Virus record (IMG/VR): IMGVR_UViG_3300028883_000149
Coordinates: 1 to 20,990 of that record
Reading direction: 5' to 3' (one strand)
Source: a virus
Length of the DNA stretch: 20,990 bases
The notes beneath the pieces are model-generated. The model worked only from the letters and a program-made list of their open reading frames with translations, was not told the origin of the DNA and did no database searches. The position numbers were made by a program, and so were the translations under genes. This document shows, in pieces, positions 7,718-16,195 of the stretch (its first letter is position 1; each line of letters begins with the position of its first letter).

Positions 7718-8111
7718 ACTGATTTTCCGTCTTTACAACGATGTCAATGTTGCTCGCCTGTTTCGCCTTGGTTGCCATTTTGGCAATCAGAATGTCAGTT
7801 GCTTCGAAATCCATGTTCGTGGTCGAAATGGTTCCCGAATAAAACTTGCCAATATCATTTGTAGACGAAAGGGCAAGGGTCGCCACAACGGTAGTCGTGG
7901 AGTTTTTACACAGATATGCGACACAGTTACAGGTGGTTGAACCCATCGTGTCCCATGAAATCTGTGCGCCCTTAACGGTTTTTACGTGTCCCAAAACAAG
8001 GTTGTCCACCAGTTTCGTGGTGGTCGATGTCCCGCCCCGAAGTCTCGGAAGGGTCAGAATCTCACCAACACCACTGTTGAACAAAGGACAGCTTTCTGAA
8101 TAATCTGCCAT
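7716..8111 (-). CDS. Ser/Thr-rich probable virion decoration protein (131 aa)
   Basis: 131 residues, mostly beta-like, with Thr/Ser clusters (GGTSTTTKL, NSTTTVVATLALSSTND, SGTISTTNMD) and a few Cys. It follows the DUF115-methyltransferase gene with a TAATG junction and an AAGGAG site. I recognise no family. Size, composition and place near the major capsid gene suggest a head-decoration or head-fibre protein. Being sandwiched between a glycosyltransferase-like gene and a sugar synthase, and so rich in hydroxyl residues, it is a natural candidate acceptor for glycosylation; this is an inference. Confidence 0.7.
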   Translation of the reverse strand: MADYSESCPLFNSGVGEILTLPRLRGGTSTTTKLVDNLVLGHVKTVKGAQISWDTMGSTTCNCVAYLCKNSTTTVVATLALSSTNDIGKFYSGTISTTNMDFEATDILIAKMATKAKQASNIDIVVKTENQ

Positions 8112-9577
8112 TAGTTATCTCTCCTTTTACATAGAAAGTGCTGACCTTCCCTCATAACGTCCCATCCGTTTTCGTTGAAGAAATCTTCCCAAAACTTCGG
8201 GGGATATATGGAAAGGTGCGGTTCTATGCGGTTATCTATTTTTTCGTAGCTTTCACAAAAGGCAATAGTCAGGTACAGCGTATTTGCCACACGTTTGAAT
8301 TCGTCCATTGTCTTGTAAAGAAGTTCAGGCGGGATATGTTCCATAACATCACATGCCATGATGATATTGAATTCCCCGTCTTTATAAGGTAAGTCCCATG
8401 CGGTCACACCGGATTTACAGAGATGTTCTATCCCCCCCCAATATTTCGCCACTTCGGTCGAGATGTCGCATCCTTCCGCATACCCGCCAAGTTCGACAAG
8501 CTTTCTGACTCCCGCCCCGCCACCGCATCCTACGTCCAGAATACGATCGCCAAGTTTGGCAACTTCGGGGGCTTCTCTCAGCGAATGGGAAACTCTCATG
8601 TACTTGTCCCCCTGATACGCAAGGTTGTATTTCTCTCTCTCTAAAGTGTATGGATCTTTTGCGAGTTCGCATGCTTCTTTTACTTTCTCTATGGCAACTT
8701 TCAAATCAAGTTGTGTGATATACGGCAGGTGCCCGTCATCTTTTGTGATGCCGAATATTCCTGCCTGTGTTGAATTTATCCACATATAACCGAACTTGTG
8801 CGTCTTGGATGCCATGTCGGTGAGATACGTCCAGTAAAGCAGTAAGGGGGCTGTGGTCTTAACCTCGTTTCCGAAGATATCAATAGCAGGCCATTGCTGT
8901 GACTTGTCTGCGCTTTCTTTGCCATCAACATAATACCCCTCAGTAAATGAATATTCAGTTCCGACAAAGATATATGTTTTGGCTTCAAACACTCCAAAAG
9001 CTACGTTTACAGCAAGTCCAAGCGCATTACCCGCACCAGGGAAACATTCGTCTATATTAAGAACTTCACAGACTTCTTTGTTCAGTTCTTCGTTTTCACA
9101 TCCCATCCCGACATACTTAACAGGACCGTCCCAAGCCTTTATGACTTCCGGTGACACAAGCGTAGCTGCTATCAACATGACATCGCTCAGGTCTGTATCA
9201 ACTGTAAGGTCACGTTCAAGAATGGTCGGGTCAGCATCAGCAGCAACTACGATATGCGGTTTTATGTTGTTTTCAAGGAGCATCTTGAGACTAGAGTTAA
9301 CTGCGATAACAATAAAATTCTCATCGCAGTTCTCTAGCTCATGAATGTTATAGTTCAACGCAGGGGAAGCCCCTACAAAGATACAGGCTCGTCCTTTGCC
9401 TATACCCTTTAAGTCATCCACACATCCGTGTTCGTCGGCAAGAACAAGGTTCTCTCGAATATTTTTCTCATACAAATCCATTCGGCTCTGCTGACAAAAA
9501 GCCTTGTTCTGCATGTTATCCATGAATGTCTGCCATTTTGGATGTGTGTCTAAAAAACTTCCCTCTGCATATTCCAT
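8111..9577 (-). CDS. DUF115/Maf-like putative glycosyltransferase fused to SAM methyltransferase
   Basis: 488 residues in two domains. Residues about 35-300 look like DUF115 / MptE-like / Maf flagellin glycosyltransferases: FVGASPALNYNI at 67-78, HIVVAADADPTIL at 108-120, and GAGNALGLAVNVAFG at 181-195 followed by YIFVGTEYSFT at 202-212. Residues about 335-480 are a class I methyltransferase: ILDVGCGGGAG at 346-356 (SAM loop), GCDIS at 369-373, and ACDVMEHIPPE at 408-418. Maf proteins transfer pseudaminic or legionaminic acid to Ser/Thr of flagellin; archaeal MptE relatives are pterin diphosphokinases, the main alternative reading. The gene lies between the major capsid gene and a Ser/Thr-rich protein, with a NeuB gene two positions on. 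Domain calls are strong; the reaction is inferred. Confidence 0.85.
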   Translation of the reverse strand: MEYAEGSFLDTHPKWQTFMDNMQNKAFCQQSRMDLYEKNIRENLVLADEHGCVDDLKGIGKGRACIFVGASPALNYNIHELENCDENFIVIAVNSSLKMLLENNIKPHIVVAADADPTILERDLTVDTDLSDVMLIAATLVSPEVIKAWDGPVKYVGMGCENEELNKEVCEVLNIDECFPGAGNALGLAVNVAFGVFEAKTYIFVGTEYSFTEGYYVDGKESADKSQQWPAIDIFGNEVKTTAPLLLYWTYLTDMASKTHKFGYMWINSTQAGIFGITKDDGHLPYITQLDLKVAIEKVKEACELAKDPYTLEREKYNLAYQGDKYMRVSHSLREAPEVAKLGDRILDVGCGGGAGVRKLVELGGYAEGCDISTEVAKYWGGIEHLCKSGVTAWDLPYKDGEFNIIMACDVMEHIPPELLYKTMDEFKRVANTLYLTIAFCESYEKIDNRIEPHLSIYPPKFWEDFFNENGWDVMREGQHFLCKRRDN

Positions 9578-9585
9578 ACGCTCTC

Positions 9586-10800
9586 CTATGTGGTTAGATC
9601 GTAGATCAGACCATGACAGGCATCAGCGTTTTCCAGAACCAGTGTGTACTGACCGGAAAGCTGAAAATTCCTTGAACGGCCGGTAGAGGCTTTCTCCTCC
9701 AGCGCCCAAGAGTCGCCCTGTAACGGCATAACCCTGATACGGTTAAGGTCGATAATCAGCACCTTGTCATTGGGAACCCAACGGTCGAGAATTACGTCCA
9801 TCTCAATTCCAAGGTCACTGATAAATTTGTTTGCATAAATTCCACGGGTCTTGTTGGACTTGTCGCCCCGCAGTCTGTCCTGTTCAAGTGCAGAGAATTT
9901 CTGCGCCTGAGTGGCACCGAGAACCATGATACAGTTGTGGTCATCAGGGAACCCGCCAAGGTCAAACATCTTTTTGACCAGCTCGTTCAGCTTGGTAGCT
10001 GACAGGGCGCATGATGCCTGAACAACAGTGGTGTCGTCCAAAGTGCCACCGTCAAGGTCAGGGTCACGGATAAGCTGAATGATTCCAGCAAGTGACCGAT
10101 ACTCTGCAACGTCCGTAAAGGAAGTCCCATTGTGGTAAGCCATACCGTTGATGATAGCCATACCGAGTTCACGCTTAACTTCTTCGGTTCTGCGCTTAGT
10201 CTGTAAGGCCAGTTCGCTGTCAACGGCATACAGGTCGATATGCTCACGGGTTTTCTCGATTTTGATACCCCGCTCAAAAACCTGAGTGAAGTTCTTCCGC
10301 TGAGTACGGGCTTTTGAAATATCATCAGAAGCAGAATCGGCATCTCGTTTCGGCAGAGACGCTACATAAAACTTGGTTCCTGCTGCACAGGTTCCCCAAC
10401 GGGCAGTTGAATTGCCGTGGATTGCAACAGCATTACTTCCAGTGACGGGGGTTGTTGTAAAACGACCGTACCACTCTCCATTTTCCGGATAAATCACAGC
10501 ATCTTTCCGAAGAACCTGCTGTACTTTTGCGTTGGTAGACGGTGAAGTGATGGTCATTTTAATGTTGGTGGATGATGTAACAGTATCAACAGCATTACAC
10601 TGAAATGTTACAGCGTTCATGCTATCTTCCATCCACTTGTGTTCGGTGTTTTTTGCTGCACCCTTCATGGGGATTTTCCCCAGCAGGGCGGTATCTTTCA
10701 GGAGAACACTCTTGAGAACATTCTCCATATCCACTTTGTCTTGCGTGCCGAGAGTTCTCATTCCCGGCTGCGAGTTAAATGAATTTGATGTTAAAGCCAT
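9586..10800 (-). CDS. Major capsid protein, SU10-like
   Basis: 404 residues. The stretch at about 163-220 (RTQRKNFTQVFERGIKI, then EHIDLYAVDSELALQTKRRTEE and GMAIING) matches the HK97-fold capsid family typified by phage SU10 (DUF5309). The C-terminal part (GATQAQKFSALEQDR, DVILDRWVPNDKVLIIDL, SRNFQLSGQYTLVLEN) is also typical. It would form the icosahedral shell. The N-terminal region (about 1-60) could be a delta region, though the separate scaffold gene before it makes that unnecessary. CGGAGA lies upstream of ATG. The order portal, scaffold, capsid is canonical. Confidence 0.9.
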   Translation of the reverse strand: MALTSNSFNSQPGMRTLGTQDKVDMENVLKSVLLKDTALLGKIPMKGAAKNTEHKWMEDSMNAVTFQCNAVDTVTSSTNIKMTITSPSTNAKVQQVLRKDAVIYPENGEWYGRFTTTPVTGSNAVAIHGNSTARWGTCAAGTKFYVASLPKRDADSASDDISKARTQRKNFTQVFERGIKIEKTREHIDLYAVDSELALQTKRRTEEVKRELGMAIINGMAYHNGTSFTDVAEYRSLAGIIQLIRDPDLDGGTLDDTTVVQASCALSATKLNELVKKMFDLGGFPDDHNCIMVLGATQAQKFSALEQDRLRGDKSNKTRGIYANKFISDLGIEMDVILDRWVPNDKVLIIDLNRIRVMPLQGDSWALEEKASTGRSRNFQLSGQYTLVLENADACHGLIYDLTT

Positions 10801-10821
10801 TTTTTATCTCCGTTTAATTGC

Positions 10822-11508
10822 CTATCCAGTGATGGCCTTAAACGCATTTGCGATTTGTGCATCTGTGTCTGTCGGGTCAACGTCAGTAATAGGCTTCGTT
10901 TGTACGGGAACAGACCCACCCGGTGTCAGGTTGGCGAGTTTCTCCGCACGTTCAGTTTCAGTTTCCGACCCTTCCGGCACTACATAACCAAGCTTCTTGA
11001 ACTTTTCGATTTGGCGTTTTACTTCTTCTTTTTCACGTTCCTCTGCCAGTTCAAAGATTTGACCCATCATTCGGGGGTTGTTGTTCAGGTGCGGTTTTTC
11101 ACGGACGACAGCTCTCATATGCTCGTCTAATTCCCTGAACCTTTCCGTTCCAACCTTTTCCCTTAATGCGTCTGCTTCGAGTTCCCACTGAGTCTGCATG
11201 ATTTCGTTTCGTGCTTCCTCTCGTGCGAGCCTTCGTGCGTTGGCTATTGGATCCTCAAAGAACCCGTCCTCTGTCACAGCTTGTCCAATTGCACGGGGCT
11301 GATTGACCATTTTCTTGAGTTCTGCGATTTCCTGTGCCTGTCGAGTCAATGTTGCGTGTGCTTCCTTGTACGACTTTGCCGCCTTTTCAGGGTCATCAAA
11401 CCCAACCTCTTTTAACGGTGCCAGCGGGTCAGTCTCGGTGGCAGGGGTTTCCGGTACAGGCTCTTGTCCTTCTTCAAGGGGAGTCTCGGTCACTTGTCCT
11501 TCACTCAT
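10822..11508 (-). CDS. Capsid scaffold protein
   Basis: 228 residues from ATG 11508, chosen because GAAGGAG lies just upstream; a reading from 11577 would begin inside the previous gene. The N-terminus (about 1-35) is acidic and Pro/Thr/Glu-rich, the middle is almost wholly helical and charged with coiled-coil spacing (about 44-70 and 95-175), and the C-terminus is flexible with Asp/Thr. Helical scaffolds directly before the capsid gene have exactly this make-up; they guide shell assembly and are then expelled. It overlaps the previous gene's end by 8 bases. No sequence family is claimed beyond composition and position. Confidence 0.8.
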   Translation of the reverse strand: MSEGQVTETPLEEGQEPVPETPATETDPLAPLKEVGFDDPEKAAKSYKEAHATLTRQAQEIAELKKMVNQPRAIGQAVTEDGFFEDPIANARRLAREEARNEIMQTQWELEADALREKVGTERFRELDEHMRAVVREKPHLNNNPRMMGQIFELAEEREKEEVKRQIEKFKKLGYVVPEGSETETERAEKLANLTPGGSVPVQTKPITDVDPTDTDAQIANAFKAITG

Positions 11509-11803
11509 GTTTTTCTCCTTCGAGTTTTTGTTTAAACAGGATTTTTTCCTGCATTTCCATCCAGAGTTCGTAGGCAACCTCAGCCTTGTTGAGAGCTTTT
11601 AAACGCTCGTCAGGGCCTTGTTTGCTTAGAACTTCCTGAATGTTCATCATGTCGGTGAGCCGTTTTTTCAGCCACGTACCGCCACGGGTGTTAAGCATTT
11701 GCTCAACGTCCGTTCCGAGGATGATTTTTGCCTGTCTCGCTTTCTTTAAGGCTTCATCTTCGGGTCTTTTGTATGCGACTGCGTTTTGTCTGTAATCAGA
11801 CAT
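11501..11803 (-). CDS. Small helical protein between portal and scaffold (100 aa)
   Basis: 100 residues, largely helical and charged (KKARQAKIILGTDVEQML, DERLKALNKAEVAYELWMEM), with no Cys or membrane segment. GGAGGA is placed before the ATG inside the portal C-terminus, and the gene overlaps the portal stop by 8 bases and the scaffold start by 8 bases, so all three are coupled. I do not recognise it. Genes in this slot of SU10-like phages are often unannotated; a packaging or assembly cofactor is possible. Confidence 0.7.
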   Translation of the reverse strand: MSDYRQNAVAYKRPEDEALKKARQAKIILGTDVEQMLNTRGGTWLKKRLTDMMNIQEVLSKQGPDERLKALNKAEVAYELWMEMQEKILFKQKLEGEKHE

Positions 11804-13505
11804 TCGGTCCTCCTACCAGTTGCAGGGGTAATGCTTGTCCTTGCTGGGGCATTCCCTGTGGCGATGGTGCGCCCATATTTTGAGGGGAACCTTGTCCTTG
11901 TGGGGGTTCCACCTTCTCAATCCATGTGTCGGGGTCTTGATTTAAGGAGTCGTAAACTTTCTTGAGTCCTTCGTATAGGTTCACTTTGAATCCACCTGCC
12001 TGTTGAACTTCCGGCGGGATAGAGGAAGAAACAGACCAAGCCTGCATAGCCTGTTCTGCTTTTAGTGCTTTATTTGCCGTGACCGTGGAGCCGACAGGAG
12101 CAATGTCGTACTGGTTTAAGAGTTCGTTTACATCGGTCTGATAAAACTGCGTTCCCTGTTCTGCGAGTTTCGGGCCGAGAATCCGTAAAAACATTTCTTC
12201 GGGCATGAACCTGCGCATAATCTCAACACCCTTTTGCCCGACCATTCTCATTCCTGAGAACTCAAACAGTTTCATGGTCACGTCAAAACGACCGAGAGTG
12301 GCTTCCTGTAAACGGGTGATACCTGTTGCGGTTTCCTTCCTGTCAGGAGCAGCACCACGACCGTATTCGTATTCTCCGGTTACGTCCTGAGTCTTTTTGT
12401 CGAGTCCTTCCTGAATACGGAAAGTAGATGGTGCGATATCGTGCATCTGAAATTCCGTAACGTCATCAGGCTCGCCAACAGGGATAAGCTGACCAGGTGC
12501 GGAGATGACATCTTCGGGGTCGGTTGCTCCGCCGATCTTCATCTTGAAAATCTTGTTGATAATCAACTCAAAGTTATCGAGAGTGGCAGACCGGACAAGA
12601 TTTGTGTATTCCTGATCCTGTTCAAGCTGTTCAGGGACACCTACACCCATATATTCTCTTGGTGCGGTACAGTACCTTATGTCGATAACAGGGGTGGCAT
12701 ACGGCATTACCCTGTTCGGGTTTTTGCCTGATTCTTTTCGGGAGTCTCTTAATACGGTGTTCATTCCGGCAACTGTGATAATGTCGCCATCAGCGTAATG
12801 ATGTAAAAGTTCGACCTGCGGGCCTGTGGGGTCGTGAAATTCCAAACCGGACGCAATACCGAGTTCGGCAAGGCGGTTCTTGACTTCGTTATTTAAAGTG
12901 TCGTTGCTTCTTGACAGACCTTCGACATTTGAGTAGATACCGGCTTTTTGAAGTTCTTCAAGTTCTGCCAAGCTGACAAGCTGGCGTTCGATAAAGAACC
13001 GAGCCTGAGAGTTTCTTCGTGCGTCAGGGTCAGGGAATCCACTACAATAGTCGATTGTCGAAAAGGACAACCCTTTAAAATCTATATTTTTTCCGTTCAG
13101 TTCAAAGTCAGGCTGGACTTTCAAGTAAGATGTTCCGGCAATGACGCACTGTTTTACCCAATCGTTAAGTTCCTGAAACAGTTCTGCGGACGGGTTATCG
13201 AGTAAATTAGCCAGAACCTTCTCAACCTGCTTGGCAAGGAGTCTGTCCGAACCTTCCTGCGGTAATACAGAGATGATGGGTCTTGACTGAAACACGGTCT
13301 GCATGATTCGTGCGGTCACAACTTCGACAATAGTGTAGGAGATTTTGTCAAAGACCTGATTTCGGTATGGGAACTTGGTTTCGTCAGGAACGCCTCTCCA
13401 TGCCCGATACCACTTATTCTTGTAGTTTTCGTGCCACGGTTGAAAATAGTCCCTGCTTCTGCAATACCGTTCAACAACGAGTGTCAGCGCATCAATATCT
13501 TTCAT
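11796..13505 (-). CDS. Portal protein, SU10-like
   Basis: 569 residues. The N-terminal part (WHENYKNKWYRAWRGV, then FPYRNQVFDKISYTIVEVV) and the core agree with podovirus/SU10-type portals: GTSYLKVQPDF, DYCSGFPDPDARR, PREYMGVGVPEQLEQDQEYT, and an ATGITRLQEATLGRFDVTMK helix in the crown/stem region. The C-terminal 50 residues are Pro/Gln/Gly-rich and probably disordered. Twelve copies would form the DNA entry channel on which terminase and adaptor dock. AAAAGGGA precedes ATG. It sits between the two small genes and the scaffold set in the standard packaging-to-capsid order. Confidence 0.9.
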   Translation of the reverse strand: MKDIDALTLVVERYCRSRDYFQPWHENYKNKWYRAWRGVPDETKFPYRNQVFDKISYTIVEVVTARIMQTVFQSRPIISVLPQEGSDRLLAKQVEKVLANLLDNPSAELFQELNDWVKQCVIAGTSYLKVQPDFELNGKNIDFKGLSFSTIDYCSGFPDPDARRNSQARFFIERQLVSLAELEELQKAGIYSNVEGLSRSNDTLNNEVKNRLAELGIASGLEFHDPTGPQVELLHHYADGDIITVAGMNTVLRDSRKESGKNPNRVMPYATPVIDIRYCTAPREYMGVGVPEQLEQDQEYTNLVRSATLDNFELIINKIFKMKIGGATDPEDVISAPGQLIPVGEPDDVTEFQMHDIAPSTFRIQEGLDKKTQDVTGEYEYGRGAAPDRKETATGITRLQEATLGRFDVTMKLFEFSGMRMVGQKGVEIMRRFMPEEMFLRILGPKLAEQGTQFYQTDVNELLNQYDIAPVGSTVTANKALKAEQAMQAWSVSSSIPPEVQQAGGFKVNLYEGLKKVYDSLNQDPDTWIEKVEPPQGQGSPQNMGAPSPQGMPQQGQALPLQLVGGPNV

Positions 13506-13506
13506 G

Positions 13507-13767
13507 CTATTTTTTCCCTTTTAACGCTTTTTTTATTAAACCCATTATGTCTGTTCCTGCGAGTTTAGCCTCTGCACTAGATACAACTCTCGATGCCGCC
13601 AAATAGTCGCCCGCCGTTGGTTTGTCACCACGATCTTTTGCCATTTCGTCTGCAAGCCTCGCCTTTGTTTCCGACCTCACTCTTTCTTTACCGCTATCTT
13701 TCCCTCTTCTCTTTTTTGATAGTTTCTTTCCACCAAGTACATTTTTTGCCCACCTGTCTTTCCCCAT
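13507..13767 (-). CDS. Small basic protein upstream of portal (86 aa)
   Basis: 86 residues, strongly basic: KKLSKKRRGKDSGKERVR at about 14-31 and KKALKGKK at the end. A predicted helix fills the middle (AAGDYLAASR-like, AEAKLAG). AGGGAGAAAGC before ATG supports the start, and its TAG lies two bases before the portal start. The basic composition suggests nucleic-acid contact or packaging into the head; no family recognised. Confidence 0.7.
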   Translation of the reverse strand: MGKDRWAKNVLGGKKLSKKRRGKDSGKERVRSETKARLADEMAKDRGDKPTAGDYLAASRVVSSAEAKLAGTDIMGLIKKALKGKK

Positions 13768-13777
13768 TGCTTTCTCC

Positions 13778-13945
13778 CTATATCCGAGTCCTTATTACTC
13801 TTGTTCCCTCAACTTTGTTTTTGAGTTCCCTGTATTTCAGTGTCAGTTGGTGAATCAGGCACATGGCTTCATCGTGCTGTTCGATCAATGTGGCAATCGC
13901 CTTTGTGTTTTCCTCGACTTCTTTTTTCAGGTCATCTGTTGGCAT
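13778..13945 (-). CDS. Tiny coiled-coil protein overlapping terL end (55 aa)
   Basis: A 55-residue ORF fills what would otherwise be a gap between the large terminase and the 86-residue gene. It starts at ATG 13945, inside the terminase 3' end (14-base overlap), with GAGGGAATTAA as the ribosome site, and stops at TAG just 10 bases before the next ATG. The protein (MPTDDLKKEVEENTKAIATL at the start) is charged and helical with heptad-like spacing, then basic at the C-terminus. Tight coupling on both sides argues that it is real. Function unknown. Confidence 0.7.
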   Translation of the reverse strand: MPTDDLKKEVEENTKAIATLIEQHDEAMCLIHQLTLKYRELKNKVEGTRVIRTRI

Positions 13946-16181
13946 TTAATTCCCTCAGTTTTGCTAATTGATTTGAAGTTGCAGGGGAGATAGTTAAAAG
14001 GTCCGGGTCTTTTATCCGTGCCAGACCGTCAAGCATGTCGTCATGCGAAGAAACGGGGAAGGCTGTGAATTCGTCCTCTACGAACGTGTCCACAAGGTCA
14101 ACCTCTTTTCCGTCAAGTTGCGTGTAGTAATAATGTTTAGGGAAATATATCTGCCCGTTCTCAAACAACGGGCCAAGCCATTTGATCCGGCCATCCTTTT
14201 TAAGCTGATTTCCACCAACGGGGGTTATTTTGAAACGGTAGGTCTGGCGTTCCTGCTCTGATTCAATATGCTCAATGTCACATTGCATACCATAATGTTC
14301 GTATGCAACGGCTAGCGGTCGATATTGCCTGTGTAATTCGAGTAATTTTGCTGCCCGTTCTGTCAGATTGAATCTGTCTCGAACAATGGCAACAATATAG
14401 TAGTTACTATCCCCACCTATCCCGACCACCCACATAGTTGTGTAATCGTGTTTTCTGCCCTTACAAGAAGCGGGGTCAACCAATATGTAGAGATTTAATG
14501 CGTTCACATCCAGTTTGTTGTAATAACGCAACCATTCCCGTTTAAAGCCTTGAGCGTTATCAGCAACCGGGTCTTGACAATATTGACAATTTTTTGAGCA
14601 ATACCCATTTGCTATATAGTTTCCGGTAGTTGTCTGGATATTGTAAACGGGTAATATGCCTAAATTTTTCTGCCACTTTAGCTTTACCTGATTTCCTTTA
14701 CCTATGTTTCGTGTACCGTTTTTATAAATTCGGTTTATAATATTTTGCTCTTTTGCAAGAAAACCGCGGGTCATGTTTAAAAACCGGATGTAAGTGTCAC
14801 GTCCACCCGTTAAGCAATAAAAACCCTGCATACCATCACGGTTTTCTCTTTCATATTCGTGGAGTGAATACGGAAGGTTTAGCAGGTCGAGACAATATTC
14901 TATTTTCTCGCAAATATGACTGTTTTTTATCGTATCTTGTGTCCAACCTATTCCACCAGAGACGCCACCGTCTGCATCAAAAAAACCCGCAAGATACATG
15001 GCTGCAGACAATTTTTCGCTGTTTAAATAGTTTTGCCCGCAGGGGATATTTATTGCTTTACATAAAGATTTTTGGTGATAACGTTTAAACCCAAGTGGCG
15101 ACCAGTGACGTCTTTCAGGGTGTGGCGCACGACCAGTCCACCATTTATGGTCTGGGGTATGGTCAAAAAAGTCTCCATTGTCCATACAGCTTCTTACCGT
15201 TTCAGCCATTCTTGAATGGGTATAAACAACTTCTGACGGGGTTAGTTTGGCCCTACCGCCATTTTCCCCAAACTCCCACCCTAAAACCTTGTCACCTTTT
15301 TTTATTTCGTAAATAGGCTTATGGCTAAAGTCAGCCATAGTTATTTTTGTGTGTGGACCATGACAAGAAAAAACATAACTTCCCTGGCGTTTTCTGCGGT
15401 CTGTGAGTTCTTCACGGGACATCATGACAGGTTCGCCATCAGGTTTACCGTTCTTGGTCGCAGGATATATACGGGGGGTACATGCCCCTCTCCGCATCAA
15501 AACACGGTATGTGTCATTGAAATGGTAGCGTGTGCCGATATGTCTCTGGATACCGCCCTCTTTACCCAATGATTGGGAAAGTTCCCATGAAGCGGTGGTC
15601 TTTTCCATCATTTCGGGGGTGGTTACGGAACGGTCGGTGACAACATCATCATAGATAAGAACATCAAAATGTTTACTGATAGGCTGACCGTCTACCAGAC
15701 CCCATGCTTCGACAGTACACTCTTTCGGATTCCCTTTACGTTTAACAGTGATTCCTTCATCTTCTGACCATTTGGGGGAATCTTTGTGTGGGTTTTGATA
15801 AAGCACATCGGGATACAGGCTTTTAAGAAGCTCATTATCCTCGAACTCACGCTTGATTTGGCGCAAGAACCCTTTTGCAATAGGTCTTGTGTGGGAAAAG
15901 ATACAGAAAGTTTTTTCGGAATCATTTAATATGTCCTGTATGGTTAATGCACAGGTAATTACGCTACTTTTGTAGTGTTCCCTAGACCACAGGTCAATAT
16001 ATCCATTTGGTTCGGCCTCCACTTCACGGCAACGGTCGAATACAAAATCACGGTTGGCATCATCTCTTTTTAGGATAAATACGAGCAGGAAGAATAAATC
16101 GGTTCTGCCAAGCTCAGCCATACAGTTTGGATCTGCTACCAGAGCTTTCTCGTATAATTCGATTGACTCAAGACGGGTCAT
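13932..16181 (-). CDS. terL: Large terminase subunit (intein-containing precursor)
   Basis: The precursor has 749 residues; removing the intein (273-531) leaves a 490-residue enzyme, normal for TerL. The ATPase part shows a Walker A-like SREHYKSS at 66-73 and a Walker B at 174-179 (VLIYDD). The nuclease part shows the acidic triad: LVDPA with Asp569, AYEHYG with Glu628, and HDDMLDG with Asp715/718. TerL drives DNA into the prohead through the portal and cuts it. The rejoined junction reads YVFS-CQYCQDP, matching the conserved QYxQdP region of terminases. The ATG has no recognisable SD (TTGTAATATACCAC precedes it); an in-frame TAA lies 8 codons upstream, so no longer form is possible. A hairpin and a motif shared with the early operon lie just upstream. 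Confidence 0.92.
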   Translation of the reverse strand: MTRLESIELYEKALVADPNCMAELGRTDLFFLLVFILKRDDANRDFVFDRCREVEAEPNGYIDLWSREHYKSSVITCALTIQDILNDSEKTFCIFSHTRPIAKGFLRQIKREFEDNELLKSLYPDVLYQNPHKDSPKWSEDEGITVKRKGNPKECTVEAWGLVDGQPISKHFDVLIYDDVVTDRSVTTPEMMEKTTASWELSQSLGKEGGIQRHIGTRYHFNDTYRVLMRRGACTPRIYPATKNGKPDGEPVMMSREELTDRRKRQGSYVFSCHGPHTKITMADFSHKPIYEIKKGDKVLGWEFGENGGRAKLTPSEVVYTHSRMAETVRSCMDNGDFFDHTPDHKWWTGRAPHPERRHWSPLGFKRYHQKSLCKAINIPCGQNYLNSEKLSAAMYLAGFFDADGGVSGGIGWTQDTIKNSHICEKIEYCLDLLNLPYSLHEYERENRDGMQGFYCLTGGRDTYIRFLNMTRGFLAKEQNIINRIYKNGTRNIGKGNQVKLKWQKNLGILPVYNIQTTTGNYIANGYCSKNCQYCQDPVADNAQGFKREWLRYYNKLDVNALNLYILVDPASCKGRKHDYTTMWVVGIGGDSNYYIVAIVRDRFNLTERAAKLLELHRQYRPLAVAYEHYGMQCDIEHIESEQERQTYRFKITPVGGNQLKKDGRIKWLGPLFENGQIYFPKHYYYTQLDGKEVDLVDTFVEDEFTAFPVSSHDDMLDGLARIKDPDLLTISPATSNQLAKLRELNANR
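14589..15365 (-). other. Intein with LAGLIDADG endonuclease inside TerL
   Basis: 259 residues, Cys273 to Asn531 of the precursor. The splicing domain shows an N-terminal block starting with Cys and EIKKGDKVLGW, a TPDH element at 342-345 (block B), and a C-terminal VYNIQTTTGNYIANG block followed by CSKN and the +1 Cys of the host protein. The usual penultimate His is replaced by Lys530. A single LAGLIDADG motif (YLAGFFDADGG, about 396-406) marks the homing endonuclease. The insertion is at the highly conserved QYxQDP site, as expected for an endonuclease that targets an essential, invariant sequence. Splicing is expected to be active, because otherwise packaging would fail. Confidence 0.9.
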
Positions 16182-16195
16182 GTGGTATATTACAA

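Noticed and set aside
10822-11577. Longer start for the scaffold gene at 11577
   Set aside because: It would begin inside the 100-residue gene without a ribosome site; ATG 11508 has GAAGGAG.
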